64,000 bases of DNA from Marsupella aquatica (taxonomy: Eukaryota > Marchantiophyta): positions 10,416,001-10,480,000 of the forward strand of contig OZ316893.1 in the NCBI GenBank assembly GCA_973895155.1, written 5' to 3'. Within the stretch, counting starts at the first letter, position 1. Every line of letters starts with the position of its first letter. The position numbers and the translations under genes were made by a program. The notes under the pieces are model-generated. The model did not search any database. It was not told where the DNA came from and was given only the letters and a program-made list of their open reading frames with translations. Below, in pieces: positions 32,401-45,668 of this stretch.

Positions 32401-35400
32401 ATTTTCATGCGCAATTAAAGGGCACGCCGCAAGCCACATTAGTATCCTTTTGAACTACGCAAAATTGCCTGAATTGCTCGATGCAGAGTATATGCCAGCA
32501 CGAAATCTCTAAGGTACAGAACTGTGCTATGTATCACACTTCACTAGGTTGATGCTTTTCTCCAGGCAGAAAAGTGCAGGTTAGCATGCAACCCCTTGAA
32601 ATTGTGGGTGGCGAGTGGAAGATTCATATACAGTAGTACAGTCTAATTATGCAGTGCAAAGTCCTCTCCCGGCACCTCACCTGTGAATGCAGCTAAAGGG
32701 GCGTGCGAGCGAGCGATTGCAGATATGTAATCTTGCGTGCACCTCAGAAGTAAATTAGCGTCCAAGCTCCTTGCAGTTGTACATATATATGATTATCAAA
32801 CTGCCAAAAGGTTGTACAGCAAGTTTTTCAGAAGGTCCCTCAGTCACTGCAACTAGATATTTTTTTGGTTTGGCACAAAGGACGTCGATTTACCACTGCA
32901 CCGGCGAAGGCAACGAATCAGCAGAATTTGGGTATCGAGTCATAGAATGATATCAGCAGTATGTGCAGAATGGTGCCACTTCGCGGCCCTCGCATCCGGG
33001 ACGGGTTCATGAGGCGTGTGAAAGACGGTGACTTGTGCCCGGTCTTGTACTCCAAGTCTCTGGAAATTATTGTGATTTCAGTCAGTCGTCGAGAATCAAG
33101 CTCGGCTCTCCTCAATAATTGGAGTATTGACCGTGTAAAGACTTCTAGAAATAGTTTGGATTTCTCACAAGAATTTAACCGAATTTATTCCAGACTGACT
33201 GAGACCAGGTTGACTTGCAATTGACGGTCGCAATACGTCGTTGCGTTGCTCACTCATAAGTATCTAATGTGCACTTGTACAGCGGTATGCCCGGCCGGAC
33301 CATCGTTGGTCGTGTCGTTACTCGGGACAAAGACTCCGATGAATCGGGGCCGGACTGCTTTGTCTCCCACTGCGTCTCCTTCACTGAGTGTTCAGATCAA
33401 TTTCGATCTAGTGTTCGAATACTCCGCTATGTTCCGTTTCGGGGTCCATGACATATGCCGAGTCCCCTAGGCATCTCAGTCGTCGTCTTCGAAGATGTTT
33501 ACACAGGTTGCCCGCCATGGAATTTATGCATGGAAGTGGGGATCAGAGCTGGGGCCAAGTCACAGCTTAAAGCTCGCACATTCATTCACAAACTACCCTC
33601 CTGGAATAGACTGCATTCATAGGTGGGCCGGGGGAGCTTTAGGTTGATAAGTGATCATACTCGTTGCGTACAGCATTCACATTGCTGTCATCTGAAATGT
33701 CTCGTCCTCAGTAATACTACTGACTCCTAAGTTCTCGATCAATTGCGTTGACAGTTGTTTGGTAGTCAGCTCCAGCTGGATCACTTTGCTTTTTTTACAA
33801 GAATCTTGACAGTGCATGGTTTAGTTACAGCTTTTCTGAGATTAGGTCGCAGTTCCAGGAACCAGCCTTGGTTGCTAGCGACACTCTCATAATTACTGAT
33901 TTCAACGCAGTAGTACGATTGACCGCATTTACTAGGAATCGACTAAATTAAACTATCATGAAAACAAATCTCCGCTTAGTTACATTTTCTTGTCGTCACT
34001 TTTCTGCGTTCGCTGAATGATGATGTATGACCAGTCCACTGGAGTCACTGATACCTCGCAGGAACTGTCTATATGAGAACAGCCTATGCAAGGGACACCG
34101 AAGACCAGAACGCTTTGTTGACTTCTTAGGAAGAAATCGTGCCTTACTTCACGAGAACTGGAACCGTAGAAACTCCAGGGTCGCAAGGACAAAATAGTAC
34201 ATGGAGCTACTCGTCCAGGTCCTTCGATTTCTCGGGAGGAGTGGAAACACATTTTGAAATTGTAATGAAGGGATGCAGCCTGCAATATTGCTTGATTGTC
34301 CGAGTTGCTGTTGCTTAAACCTAATTGCGTCGGGTGTTGGATCGATCACAGGCTACACTTACCGTATACCTGATTCAACGTTTGCAATTGTCATGCAAAC
34401 GACGCAAGAAACGACATAAGAGCTCACATTTTATGATTCTGTTGCCGTCAAAATGAAAAGGGAAACAGAATTTAATCTTTTGAGTCATAGTGCCCAATCA
34501 AAAGATTAATCACACGTGCAACTGTTGTTATTATTAACTGCAAGACTATGAATATAAAACAAAATAATACGATAATGCACGCTTTCCTCCTCAGTTGGCT
34601 AACGAGCACAGCTTGAACTCTACGGTGATCGGCGCAATACTCAAATACTCTGAGCGAGGTTTGATTGCAAGAAGTTACACATCTCCGTACATGACAATGC
34701 CCCTAACTCGTGTCTATGGTGTTAAATGCATGCTTTTCTGCAGATTTTGCTCATTCCGAATAGCTAGGTACTAAGGCTTAAGTGAGATCGGAGCTCCACC
34801 TCATCATTCAAATCCATGATGCAAGTTTACTTTGTATTTGATTGTGGGCGAGAGAGGCAACTCGTCGTTGTCAGGAAGGCTTCTCCTTAATCTTTCGGAA
34901 GAACTGGCGGCAATGCGCCTTGACCGAGCAGCTCTGATTGATCAATCCTTGATTCCGATCGTCTTGTATTGTAGGAAGTGAATCAGGCAACTGTTTAAGA
35001 ACGGGCAGCATAGCAAAACTTATTCTCAGCATGCTTCAATCTAACTCGTATGAAGCAGTTGCAGTTTGTATACCATGGATGCTCCTGTTTGGAGCACACA
35101 TTTAAGGCATACAATAAAGAGAGAAGTCGATTTGCTTCCTGAATACCCGGAGATCTGCTCGATTTTCGGAATATTTTCAAGTCTTTGATTACAATCGCAA
35201 CTGCTGTGCAGCTAGCGGACATCGCCAGTCTCGCTGTAGACGAATCATCCAATTGTTGATTCATTTGTGTGAGGAAATATTTTTCGCGAAATTGCACGAG
35301 CATCAAGGGATTCCCTGTCTTGCTGTTCTGCTACGAACCAATATGCCTTCGATACTTCGTTTTGTTGAAACATGTCACTTACTCACTAATTTTCTTCATG

Positions 35401-38400
35401 CAAACGTACCCTGATAAGTTCTCAGACTACGTCATTAACGCTCCCCAGTCGAGACTCTTTATGTGAGTCTGTAAATACCTCAATTCCAAATATGTACGTT
35501 GAATGATGTCCTAGATGAAAAGACATGTATCCGTTATCTTCTGAATACGAGCTCTTAACCTTCTCAACGATTGATGTGTTGTGTCTTTCATTCAACATGC
35601 AATCGCAGGCTTAATCCGTTCAAAGCAAATTAAAGTGGAAGTATGCATTCAACAAGGGAACTCCATTCACTCATCTTATCCAATCATTACAATGTTATTC
35701 AATTCGTGCTGTACTGTAAGTCGTTCGCGGAGGTCTTTGCTCAATAGCCTCACGAGATATCTTTCTGCGTAAGATACATTTTTACTCCTCTTCATATTTG
35801 GAACAAGTTTCGGACCCAAGTAGACTAATTTCAGTCTAGTTTTCATCTCCACGAGTCTCAAGGTGGGACATCATTCCATGAAGGTGGACAGAATCTCGTC
35901 ACTAAACCGTCACATAACCCTGCTCAATGCTCTCCGGAGCCAGTGAAGCTACCCACGGCTGAGCTTAAAGCTTATGCTGTCAATATATATGTGAGGTTGA
36001 ACTTAACTGCCGCAGTCCTGCTGCCCCAGAACGTTTCCACTTCCAGGTCACAATTCTTCTAGTTACCTCGCACGAACAAAGACATTGGCGAACGTGCCCA
36101 GAAAATCTAAAAAAGCAGGTTTCGAGGATCTTCGTAAGCATCGATTCTGTTCACATTTTGTTTTATATAATGAGCTTTTGCTAACTACTGGGCTGGAATG
36201 TAGAGACCTAAACAACCTCGCGTTGGAAAAATTTGCCCTTCATCTCGCCTAGTTTGCCACCCACCGCAAACAAATTGCTGCACACATGAGCCGACCGACT
36301 CGATGCAACTCACCAGGCACTGTCTTGTCAACGAGGCTCTGAGTTTCAGGCAGACGCGTCGAGATTAAATTAAGCATAAGAAGTACGCTACTTGTGCACA
36401 CGTGGCCAATCATTATCAACAAGCATCTTTCAAACATTGTCTTTCTTGGGGACTGATACAGCACACGGAAGAAACAAATATACATTGACGGGGCATCTAT
36501 TTAGCATGCCACAATATCTTGCAGCTGCATTGGAGGAGAGTAGTGCTAGCTTGCGGTTTACGTACGCACAAACCACATGGCAAGAGGAGGAAACAGCATT
36601 CGCACTGTGCACTCAAAGGAGGGAATAAAAATGCAAAAGAAATCCTTCCTCTAGCATCTTCTTTAGAACCATTTTTGACTGTAGCTAGCACTCGTGAATC
36701 CTTATCCAACTAGAGTTTAAAATCGCAAATTCTCACTGGCATCCCTGAATCCTTATCCACACTAGGATGTCTCAAAGTCAATGATCGAATATGCTATAAT
36801 TTCTGAATCATAGACAACAGAGTGGAACGTGGAAGGTCTGAGTGAGTCCTCCTTCTAACTAGAATGTGCGAGCCCGTACAAGAATCTCGGAATCCTAATT
36901 GCACCACTAGTCTTAAATTCCCCGCTTAAAGTCTTGATTTCTCACAAGTATTATGAGCACGAGCTTTTAATAATCAGACTTCCATATGATATATTTGAAC
37001 ACTTAGCTTCGAGTATTGCTTCAGACGATGAAAATTCCATTGGAGTGAAAATGATAATCAAGGCAAAGTGCTGGAGCATTTAACGAGAAACAAAGCTAGA
37101 GTATGGATGGAAGCCTCGAATACAGTCAGTAAGATTGCAAGTGACGCTCCATAACTCACAGTTTCTTTTGACTCTTTGCTAATTGCTAATTTTGCAATAG
37201 TCACTTACTGTACATTGAAAAGTGGTTTGACTGGTTTATTAGAGCATTGGATGGAGAGAAACTGGCAGAGAATCTATGACGTTGCGTACAAAGAGCATAT
37301 CGTGAGTACGAATGGAATGACATACTAGTCGTCCCCAATTCAAAGTCCAGGGGTGCACCCATGTCGTGACTAGCTAGAAGGAACATGATCATACGCCTGC
37401 GTCCATCCTGATAAGCAACGTTATGTTGTTGATTTGTACAGGTGCAGCTATCTGCATATTAATGTCTTGGCAGATCTAACTGTATGATGGGAGAGATAAA
37501 CATACCGTACCGCTGGTCAGGCCATTTTCATTTCTTTGTTGGGATTAGACTGCTGTGGCTTGTCCCGCGATTCAGGTCAGCAGCTTTGTGAGAGACATTT
37601 TTCTAGGTGAGTGCGGATCCTTTTTCGCTACTACGACGAATGATCGAGTCCATCTGATGCACACTGTGTAGGGTATACATACAAGTATAGCATCCACCTA
37701 ATAAGCGTCAGTGCAAGTCCATTTCGTAAGTTGTCTGGTCGGAGCGACGGAGACTCGGAATGAAATCCTGAGAGGCCCAGCTGGTCTTGATCCTTTCACA
37801 AGCATTTTATTTTCAAAATATCTACTTATTTTAGTCCGCAGCAATTTGTTAGCCATGTTCACTCGCGTCAGTGCGCAATTGTGCCGTGATACTCATCTAA
37901 GTATGACGTTTGCAACTCATTGGTAATGGCGCAAAATCATTTTCGGAGAAAGGAGTACAACATGGTCTGTTCTCAGAAATCCAATGCAGAACGACGAACT
38001 GTTGGTCTCCCAAACAGCTACTGGGTAACGTTCTTCAATGCGTGTAATTTGTGCAGGCGATGAAAGATACCGTAATCCTGCAACCTATGATAATTGTCTC
38101 TCTGCTTTATATTCTGACGGGCCATTTCCTGCATAAATATGATTCTGTTGGCTCTGGACCAGTGCTTTGGTTTGTCCGTCTCAGCAGTTCTTTGGGAAGA
38201 TTGGCTCATGCAGCAGGCGAGTTTCTCTGAATTTGAAAATCATGTGGGTAAAAATGAAGAGCAGTCCCTTCTCCAGTGTTGAACTATTAATTAACCTCTC
38301 GTTAGATATATCTACTATATAAAATAACTTACAGACAAACACCCGAACCCAAAGACAAGGTATCAATAATGATGCAGAGACCGATTAAGGAATACGTCGT

Positions 38401-41400
38401 GGAGGGTTTCCTAGACACGCAATGTTTGAAAAAACAATCAGCGCTAGGATGGTATCCATAATACAAATTATATTTGGATCTCTTTCGGAACCCGAAAGAA
38501 CAGCATTCTCTTGGACGTGAGTTTTCGGTTTTGCGGCTATGGCTGAATTTAACGTTTATTTCCTGCCGAAGTTGTTTTTTGTGGCCGTATATGGTGGTGT
38601 GGCATCTATAGTCTGGGAACAGTCCGCATCAACTTGCAAGGAAGTGATGTCACGGGTCGTTTGTGTCTCTCGTCAAGATCCACGCGAGGGGTTCTACATA
38701 ACATGTTATGACATCATCCTTCATTAATATCCACCGAGGTGCCGGACCAACACTCCAATTTCGCATTACCTAGAGCCTATTTCTTCAATCTAGAGTCTCT
38801 GGCCGTCCGAAACCTACGCTAGGCCCCTGACAGAGCCAAGGAATTGCTTTGGACGAGAATCTGTCCCTATTAAAACAGCTGTTAGTAGCTATCTAGATTT
38901 GGAATTCCTTCTGCCTTCATTATAAATATCGTAACTCCCTGATGTTGCAAGCCTGCAAGGCAAGAGTGGTATGCGAGGGTGACGTAATGTGACTCACCCT
39001 ACAATTGTACCTCTCATGATCCCTATAAGATGAATGGTGTTGAACATCATTCTTCTGGTCGTCTGCCAAGAAAGAGTTCACATTTTATTCTTCCAAAACT
39101 GCCAAGTTCAATCTAGTTAGTTATTTAAATATAAAAGGATTCCTTGGTATATAGTGCGAGCGCCAATAATTTCGCTTGCTTCTACGAATCACTTTTCCGG
39201 TGTAGTAGTTGAGAAGAATTCTTGGGTTCACTGGAGTTCATGGCGTGTAAAAACCAGTATATTATTCATGGTAAGAGTGTAAGTAATACTATTCGTCAAG
39301 CTCTAAACACATTGCGTCACATGATAAGTATTACCGTCACTAACCATTCCTAATCTTACGGCATACTTGTTAGTGGACACTCCATTATGATTTTAAGCGT
39401 ACACACTACCCCGTGCACACTACACACACCGAGAACAGAGTGAACACCAATCAAAGAAGAAGCAAAAGTTAAGCTTCAACCTGGCTTCCAGCATAGTATC
39501 CCCTAAAACGACACCAACTTAATCCTCGGCCTATGGCCCACAATCGTTTCATTGCGCAGACAATGTCGTGTATAGACGTCCCCCGTGATGTTTTCTATGT
39601 CAACCATTTTTCGTGCCAACAATCTCTACTGCCCACCACCTTTGGGCCAAACGCAATTCTGTGTAAACCCGCCCGTGCCATGCACAAGCCACCAAGACTC
39701 CTTACTCCACTTTGTACCTATCATCTTAATTAATATAATCTGTCACGAATATTCTGGACGAGGGCAGAGGAGTCGCCACCTTATTGTGGCTTTATCACAA
39801 GAAACCGGGAACAGTTTGAGCTCGTTTGCTCGCAATGATATTGGAGGGCCACCACACCAACACTTTTTCAGATGAGATGCAATGAATGCAAATCCCTTGA
39901 ATCAAGCAGCTATCAGTTAGACAAATGTCTTAGCTCAGAACGTAGGCATTAGCTTGGGCCCACTACTTGACATGTGAATCAATAGTCATCAGAGCTGAAT
40001 GTGCCCCCAAGTTCTGGTCAAGCCACCTGCAGCCATATTCCTTCAATCCATGGTTCATATCTAGTTTCAAACGGGGAAGAAATTTGAGAAGATGTCCAGA
40101 AGGCCACCCTTAGAGCCATCTTGCATGTAAGGTGCCCTTTCTTTCGAGGCCTTGAGTTCTCCCTAATTTGCTGATGCTAGGTGTCACTCAGCCCAGCTTT
40201 AGTGGGCATACCTCATTTTGTCTTACGTAAATTTCACAGATCAGTTCTCCAGCAAATATGCGATCAGGCCTACATGGATTCTCAGTCAATATGTGAATGT
40301 CATCCCTTAAGCAAAACGAAGGTCTGCCCATACGCAAGTTGGCTCTTGGTTACTTACAGAATTATAAAAATAGGCAAGAAACTCACTCTCACCGTCAAAA
40401 CATACATGATTATGGAATCTTCCCCCTGCCTATCTTTGCTCCAAAATCATCGTTGCTCCAAAATCTGGCATCACACCTTGCCATCTTCCATGTCTTGGAT
40501 GACTTGCTTTCGATCAGGTTCTGTTCAATCTATGTCACCCGAAACATTGCTAACTTAAGCGTTCAATTGGAGAGGCAAAAGATTATGGAAAATTAATCAA
40601 ACAGACAAAAATGCTAGGTAACGGACTGTAGATGCGAACGATGGAAGATCAAGTTACATCCAAAGCGATATCCTCTGTAAAGACTGGTGAAGCTGAGGGG
40701 GGCTTTACAAGACGGTGGGGGCCGTTCACTCTTTCTTCATCCAGAGCAAAGCTGATGGCCATTTCATTCCACAAAAGTTAAAATGCCTGAGCCAAAATGT
40801 GTCAGGTCTGGAAGTATTCAATGCAATTCCCTTAAAACAAGCGGCCGTTTGCTCCAAGTTTTTAGACCACCTCAAGAGGAGGTCTAAGTTTTTGACAAAA
40901 AAGCTTACACACCTCACCAAAAAAAGGGACCCACTGACAGATGACTAGGTTCGGTAATGCTTTTTGTTCATTGTGCCCCCAAGTTCATGTAAAGTGAAGT
41001 GTGGCCAGTTCCCACATATGAATGGCTAGGATTGCATCTTTCACTTAGAAAAAATGGAATGGCTGCCCCCAAGTTCTTGTAAAGCCCCCCTGAGGTGTCC
41101 TCGATCATGCATGATAGTTTTAGCGACGGTCCGGTGCATCGTCTTCGGGTGGTGAGAGAGGCCGCAGGACCGGTGAAAGGCACCGCACCGCATTGTGGAG
41201 CAGAGCGTAGCCGCAGCTGCAGCAAAGCAGGCGTCTTCGTTAAGAAATTTGTCGTGCATGGAGTTTGAAGCCCAGGGCAACCGGCAGAGAATGTCAACGA
41301 TATTGTATGACTTCGTGATCAAAAGTAATCGGTGCACCCGTCCGTGCATGGCTGACCATATGCATCAACGCTTGCCTTGTCTTGTCTGATGTAGTTTTGT

Positions 41401-43135
41401 AGTCGTGTTCGGCGGAGGGGAGTTGGGAAGGCTGCAAGCCCGCAACGAACGGATCGACCCGAATTGTTGTGCCCTATCATAGACTCGTAGCTTTCGTAGG
41501 GTTATTTAAAGTTCCAGGACCGAGTTTCCCGGTGAGACGGATTGGTTTTGTTTGGTTGGGTTGATTTCATCAGAACATCAATGGCAAGGCATGTCTGGTA
41601 AAAGCTGTGGTGTGGACCCTGAAACTCCAACGGGAGAGGGAGAAATTAATACAAAACGGATGGCTAATTCTGGTAAACTGTGATATTGGCTGTGTTTGTT
41701 TAATCCAAAGCGGGGAACATTTGATATTGGCTGTTATTGTTGAATCCAAAGTGGGGGACAGGTGTCTGAAGATATTTAGATGGCGGTGCTTCGACAGCCT
41801 GGTCAATGGTTCACTCATGGAAGGACAGCAGCCTGTTTGAGAACAAGTATCTGCTGCACTTGTGGGCAAGATGAACACAATGTCGACCACTTGCATGTTC
41901 ATGAAACGAATGCAAAAGAATGAAGCGATCACAAGTTCATCACTCGCAAGAGAAGGAGGTCGATCAAATGCGAAGCAACATTCTATTATTGTGATAACGC
42001 ATTACTCAGTTTTTGCATAATTATGAGCTCAATCTCAGCCTGGATGGCAAAGCAAAGAGAGGCAGACTGCGATGTGCGAACTCTGTTCCAATTATAGCAG
42101 ACTCACAACTACGTCAAGCGCAACTGTATTTGCGGCAACGTCCGCCCTGTCCATCCACTAGTTAATTTGCTTATAAGCCCGACTTTAGAGGAAATGCCTG
42201 CCCATTGACCTTGACCACTAATAATACAGAATCAAATGAATTCCACTTTTGCTGCCTGCACTTGTTTGGTCTGGAGCAGAGTTGTTCCTATGTGCCACTG
42301 ACACATTGGAGAATGTCGGGTTGTCAACCAGCAAGAGAGCCAAAAACGACGTCTCGTGGTTCAGTCTTCTATTTGGGGTCTACCGCGTGTTGAGCTGATG
42401 ATTCTATGATGACAGCAACACGAAGCTCTGGCGGTCCTCCATTTGCAGTTTTGCACCGCACCTGATGAAAGAGTTTTAGTCATCGCACCTTGCGAGCTCG
42501 AAGTTGCGGCCGGACAAGGGTGGTGGAAGTATCCAGTGGTGCGGGTTATCAAGTTACTCGATCGGGCCCTCCAGACGTCCATTTCCCCCGCCAGCAATTC
42601 TTTGCCAATTCCAATCAATATATGCCCTCTGACTGTCAAGTTTATAGATGAAAGCATGCATAAATGCCGTTCATCATTTCCAGCCCTGGCCAGAGAGGGA
42701 GCCACACAGTTGGCTCTTACTAACAATTGTTGTCCTCTCTGCAAATTTAGTCATTTCCTTTTGCGGCTTGGCTACTTCCCGGGGCTACTTTAGGTGCTTT
42801 AACCAACGGACCGTATCTCCTCCTGAGTTAATTAATGCGGATAAGCCCTGCGTACTGTACCGGGTGCTGAGATTATTCTTCCTCCACTTCTGCTACTGTG
42901 TGGTCAGCCAAGATTCTCTTCCTCTTTATTATAATTCCCCCGGAGGTGCACATCCTTTGTCTCAGCCTTTGGTAGAACACTGTGGGAGAGACGTATAGTT
43001 CGCTTTTGATCTACCTACCCTTTGCATGAGGGATCTTTGGCCCCAAGCGTCCAGTGCCAGCAGCAAATCTAGGCGCCGGTCGGTTGCAACTTGCGCAGAA
43101 ATTCTGTTCCAAAATCCATCTCTGCACGTTCGACT

Positions 43136-43209
43136 CACTCCGAGTTTCTGAACGTTTCGCTCGTACTTGAGTCGTCACTCCGAGTTTCTGAACGTTTCGC
43201 TCGTACTTG
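43136..43209. repeat. 40-bp tandem duplication, 34 bp identical
   Basis: CACTCCGAGTTTCTGAACGT followed by TTCGCTCGTACTTG occurs at 43136 and again at 43176 without a mismatch, so this is a recent duplication. Confidence 0.8.
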
Positions 43210-44138
43210 CACTTCCAGTCTCTCCCCACAGCTGCTTCAACAAAGCTCCAGCAGCTAAGCAGCCGCACAGTAAGTTGGATTTCTGCCCTGTTGCTCTGCC
43301 GGGCACAGAACTCAGACTGCAACTCTACAAACTCGCTGAAATTGATCCGAGAAACCTCCCATCACGATTAACAGGCCTAGATAAAAAGTGTCGTCGTTCA
43401 TTATGGCTCTGCAAACTTGCACGAGTGGGCATCTGTAAAGACCGTTGACCGGTCTCCACTGGGTTAACTAAAAAATAGATCCAGTAAAGCCTACTCATTT
43501 CCCTGCTTGAGTCCGATCTGACACCTTACCCACGATATGAAAATTGGCGGAGGGACGCGAGGTCAGAGGGAGCTCAAATCATTTGACGCAACACATGCAT
43601 GGTCGTTGAGCTGACCTTAGTGAGCTGGACAAAGCCAGAGCTGGTGAGTGTACGTGCAAAGGCAAGGTCGATTCAAGGGCACTAGAACTCAAGATAAGAC
43701 CTGCAGTCTCCGATTTTCGAAATCTCGGGACGAGCAAGTAGAACATGACTGTGGGTAGATGACTTACTGCAGAATCAAAGGTCTCGCTAGTAATCCCACA
43801 AGAAGATACCATGTACCCTGAAATAAGCTTCCTGGCAGTCGTAGTTCTCAATCCGAGGGAACTTGGACAAGAACCATAGAAGTGCATTTGAATGTGCTCA
43901 GCAATCCAGGTGATTCCGAACTGCAAAGAAATCATTAATGATACTTTATTCCGTTAGAGTAGACGGTCACAAATGAGCGGACCCAAAGTGAGGTTATCAA
44001 ATTGAGCGCATCCGAGTCATCATCACATCTCAGAAGATCTGAGAGCATCAAAATCTGGGTGTCGCTTCAGATCCTGGGCGGCACAACTCTCTCTCATAAA
44101 TGCGTAAAGTCCAGTTCAATATATATGTCGTTGAACGT

Positions 44139-44231
44139 TTTCCAGAATCCGCAACGTTTAAGAAGATCTAACAATCTTTGTGGTTTAACTTTTTCCAGAA
44201 TCCGCAACGTTTAAGAAAGTCTAACAATCTT
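44139..44231. repeat. ~53-bp tandem duplication
   Basis: TTCCAGAATCCGCAACGTTT followed by AAGAA and TCTAACAATCTT occurs twice, with only small differences between copies. Confidence 0.7.
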
Positions 44232-45668
44232 AGGACACGGCGCTTGCGACTTTAATTAAGAAGTCGAAGCAAAATCATTATACAATCAGATTGTGTTCTT
44301 CAGACATTCGCAATGACTTTCCAACAATTCAGTCAAACCGTCCAGGACAAGCTTCAACAGTGGACAGATCGAATCCGACGCTTGATGAAAAGCTTTGAGC
44401 GAGTCACAAGGCAGACTTCGAAATGTGGCAGAGGCTAATAGACCAAAGAGTTATATTGCATGCCCTTAGCCCTCAGATCGATGTGCGTATCGTCCTTGGA
44501 CTAAGACTCCGAATCACTACGTAAGAGCGACGAAAAGGCTAAGATTTGCATCTGGAAGAGTTGTTGTATTGCAGTGTTCGCATCTCAAACATAACACAGG
44601 AGATAATTTGACTGACAACTAAAGAGATAGACATCAGTTCTGACCGCGTTGCATTGCTGAGGAGATCTAGCCAGAGATAATATGCGTCTCAGACCAAACG
44701 CCGGCCATCGGCCATCAGACGGCCGGCAGATTGCACGAAGTTAGAGCTAACGACTGTCGTGGAAGAGAGGACCGTCAAACCCGCTTTCAAAAGCTCGAAG
44801 GACAAATCCATGACAAGACAGTACAAATTCAGATCCTGAGCTGCAATGTTCATTTCAGGCCACGGTGCAAATCGAGTAGAAATCCCCGACACTGTGCCCA
44901 ACTTAATCTCAGTATGTCAGGCTGCCGTTTTGGAAAACATTATCAACCTCTTTACTCAACAAATAAACCAATAAACCAACACAGACAACTGGTTGGTTGT
45001 AGCAATTGATAGTCTTGAATCTGATTCAAGGATAGCAACCCGCTACGGAAGAAAGTTAGGTGCTGAGAACAGGTCGAGTAGTCTTCGGATAAGCATATAG
45101 AACTATATATCATACATAGATTGTTATGTATCCGACTATAATGAAGGCAACGGTAGCTACGGTACACTACGGCACGTGAGTGCCAACAGGGAAATCTCGC
45201 AGTTTCACTAAGAGCTGTCACTCAGCTTCTTCTAGTAAATCTGCCAGTACAGTACAATATTGGTTACGGTTCTCAATTGTTTTCTAGGCGCACAAGTAAC
45301 GCCTCACCTCTCAGAACTTCTCTTGCTGGAATTTCATAAGAATGATTGGTCTATTCACATCATTTTACAATGGAAGTAGGCTATCCATTTCAGTTAGTAA
45401 CACAAAGGCAGCTTGCATGCGCTCTTGATATAATTCATGAGTATGCAAGTACCAGATACGTAAGAACTTAGTTGGAAACTTGAGTCGATGGCGACAAAAC
45501 AGAAGTCAACGATGAATCCATTGAAGCATAAGAAGCCTCAAAAATTCTAGCGGCAACGTTTCTTTCTCCCGAACCCAAGTCATCAGTGCATATCTTGGAG
45601 CCTTCATATTATATAGTAGCCAAATCTCCGAGCTACAAGGTAATCGACCTTCATTCTACTTCAAGTGG

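Larger units (their letters stand above)
25617..45660. other. About 20 kb without a supportable gene
   Basis: Scattered short open frames occur on both strands but none shows a recognisable domain or consistent exon structure. Visible content: a 42-bp tandem duplication (28159-28242), a ~111-bp duplication (29213-29430), a ~78-bp repeat of ATGGAGTGATATA (32120, 32200), a 40-bp duplication (43136-43209) and a ~53-bp duplication (44139-44231). Much of it is probably decayed transposon sequence and intergenic DNA. Confidence 0.5.

Noticed and set aside
25620-45660. Dozens of 60-125 aa ORFs
   Set aside because: None shows a domain, codon pattern or splice structure that convinced me; random ORFs of this size are expected in 20 kb.
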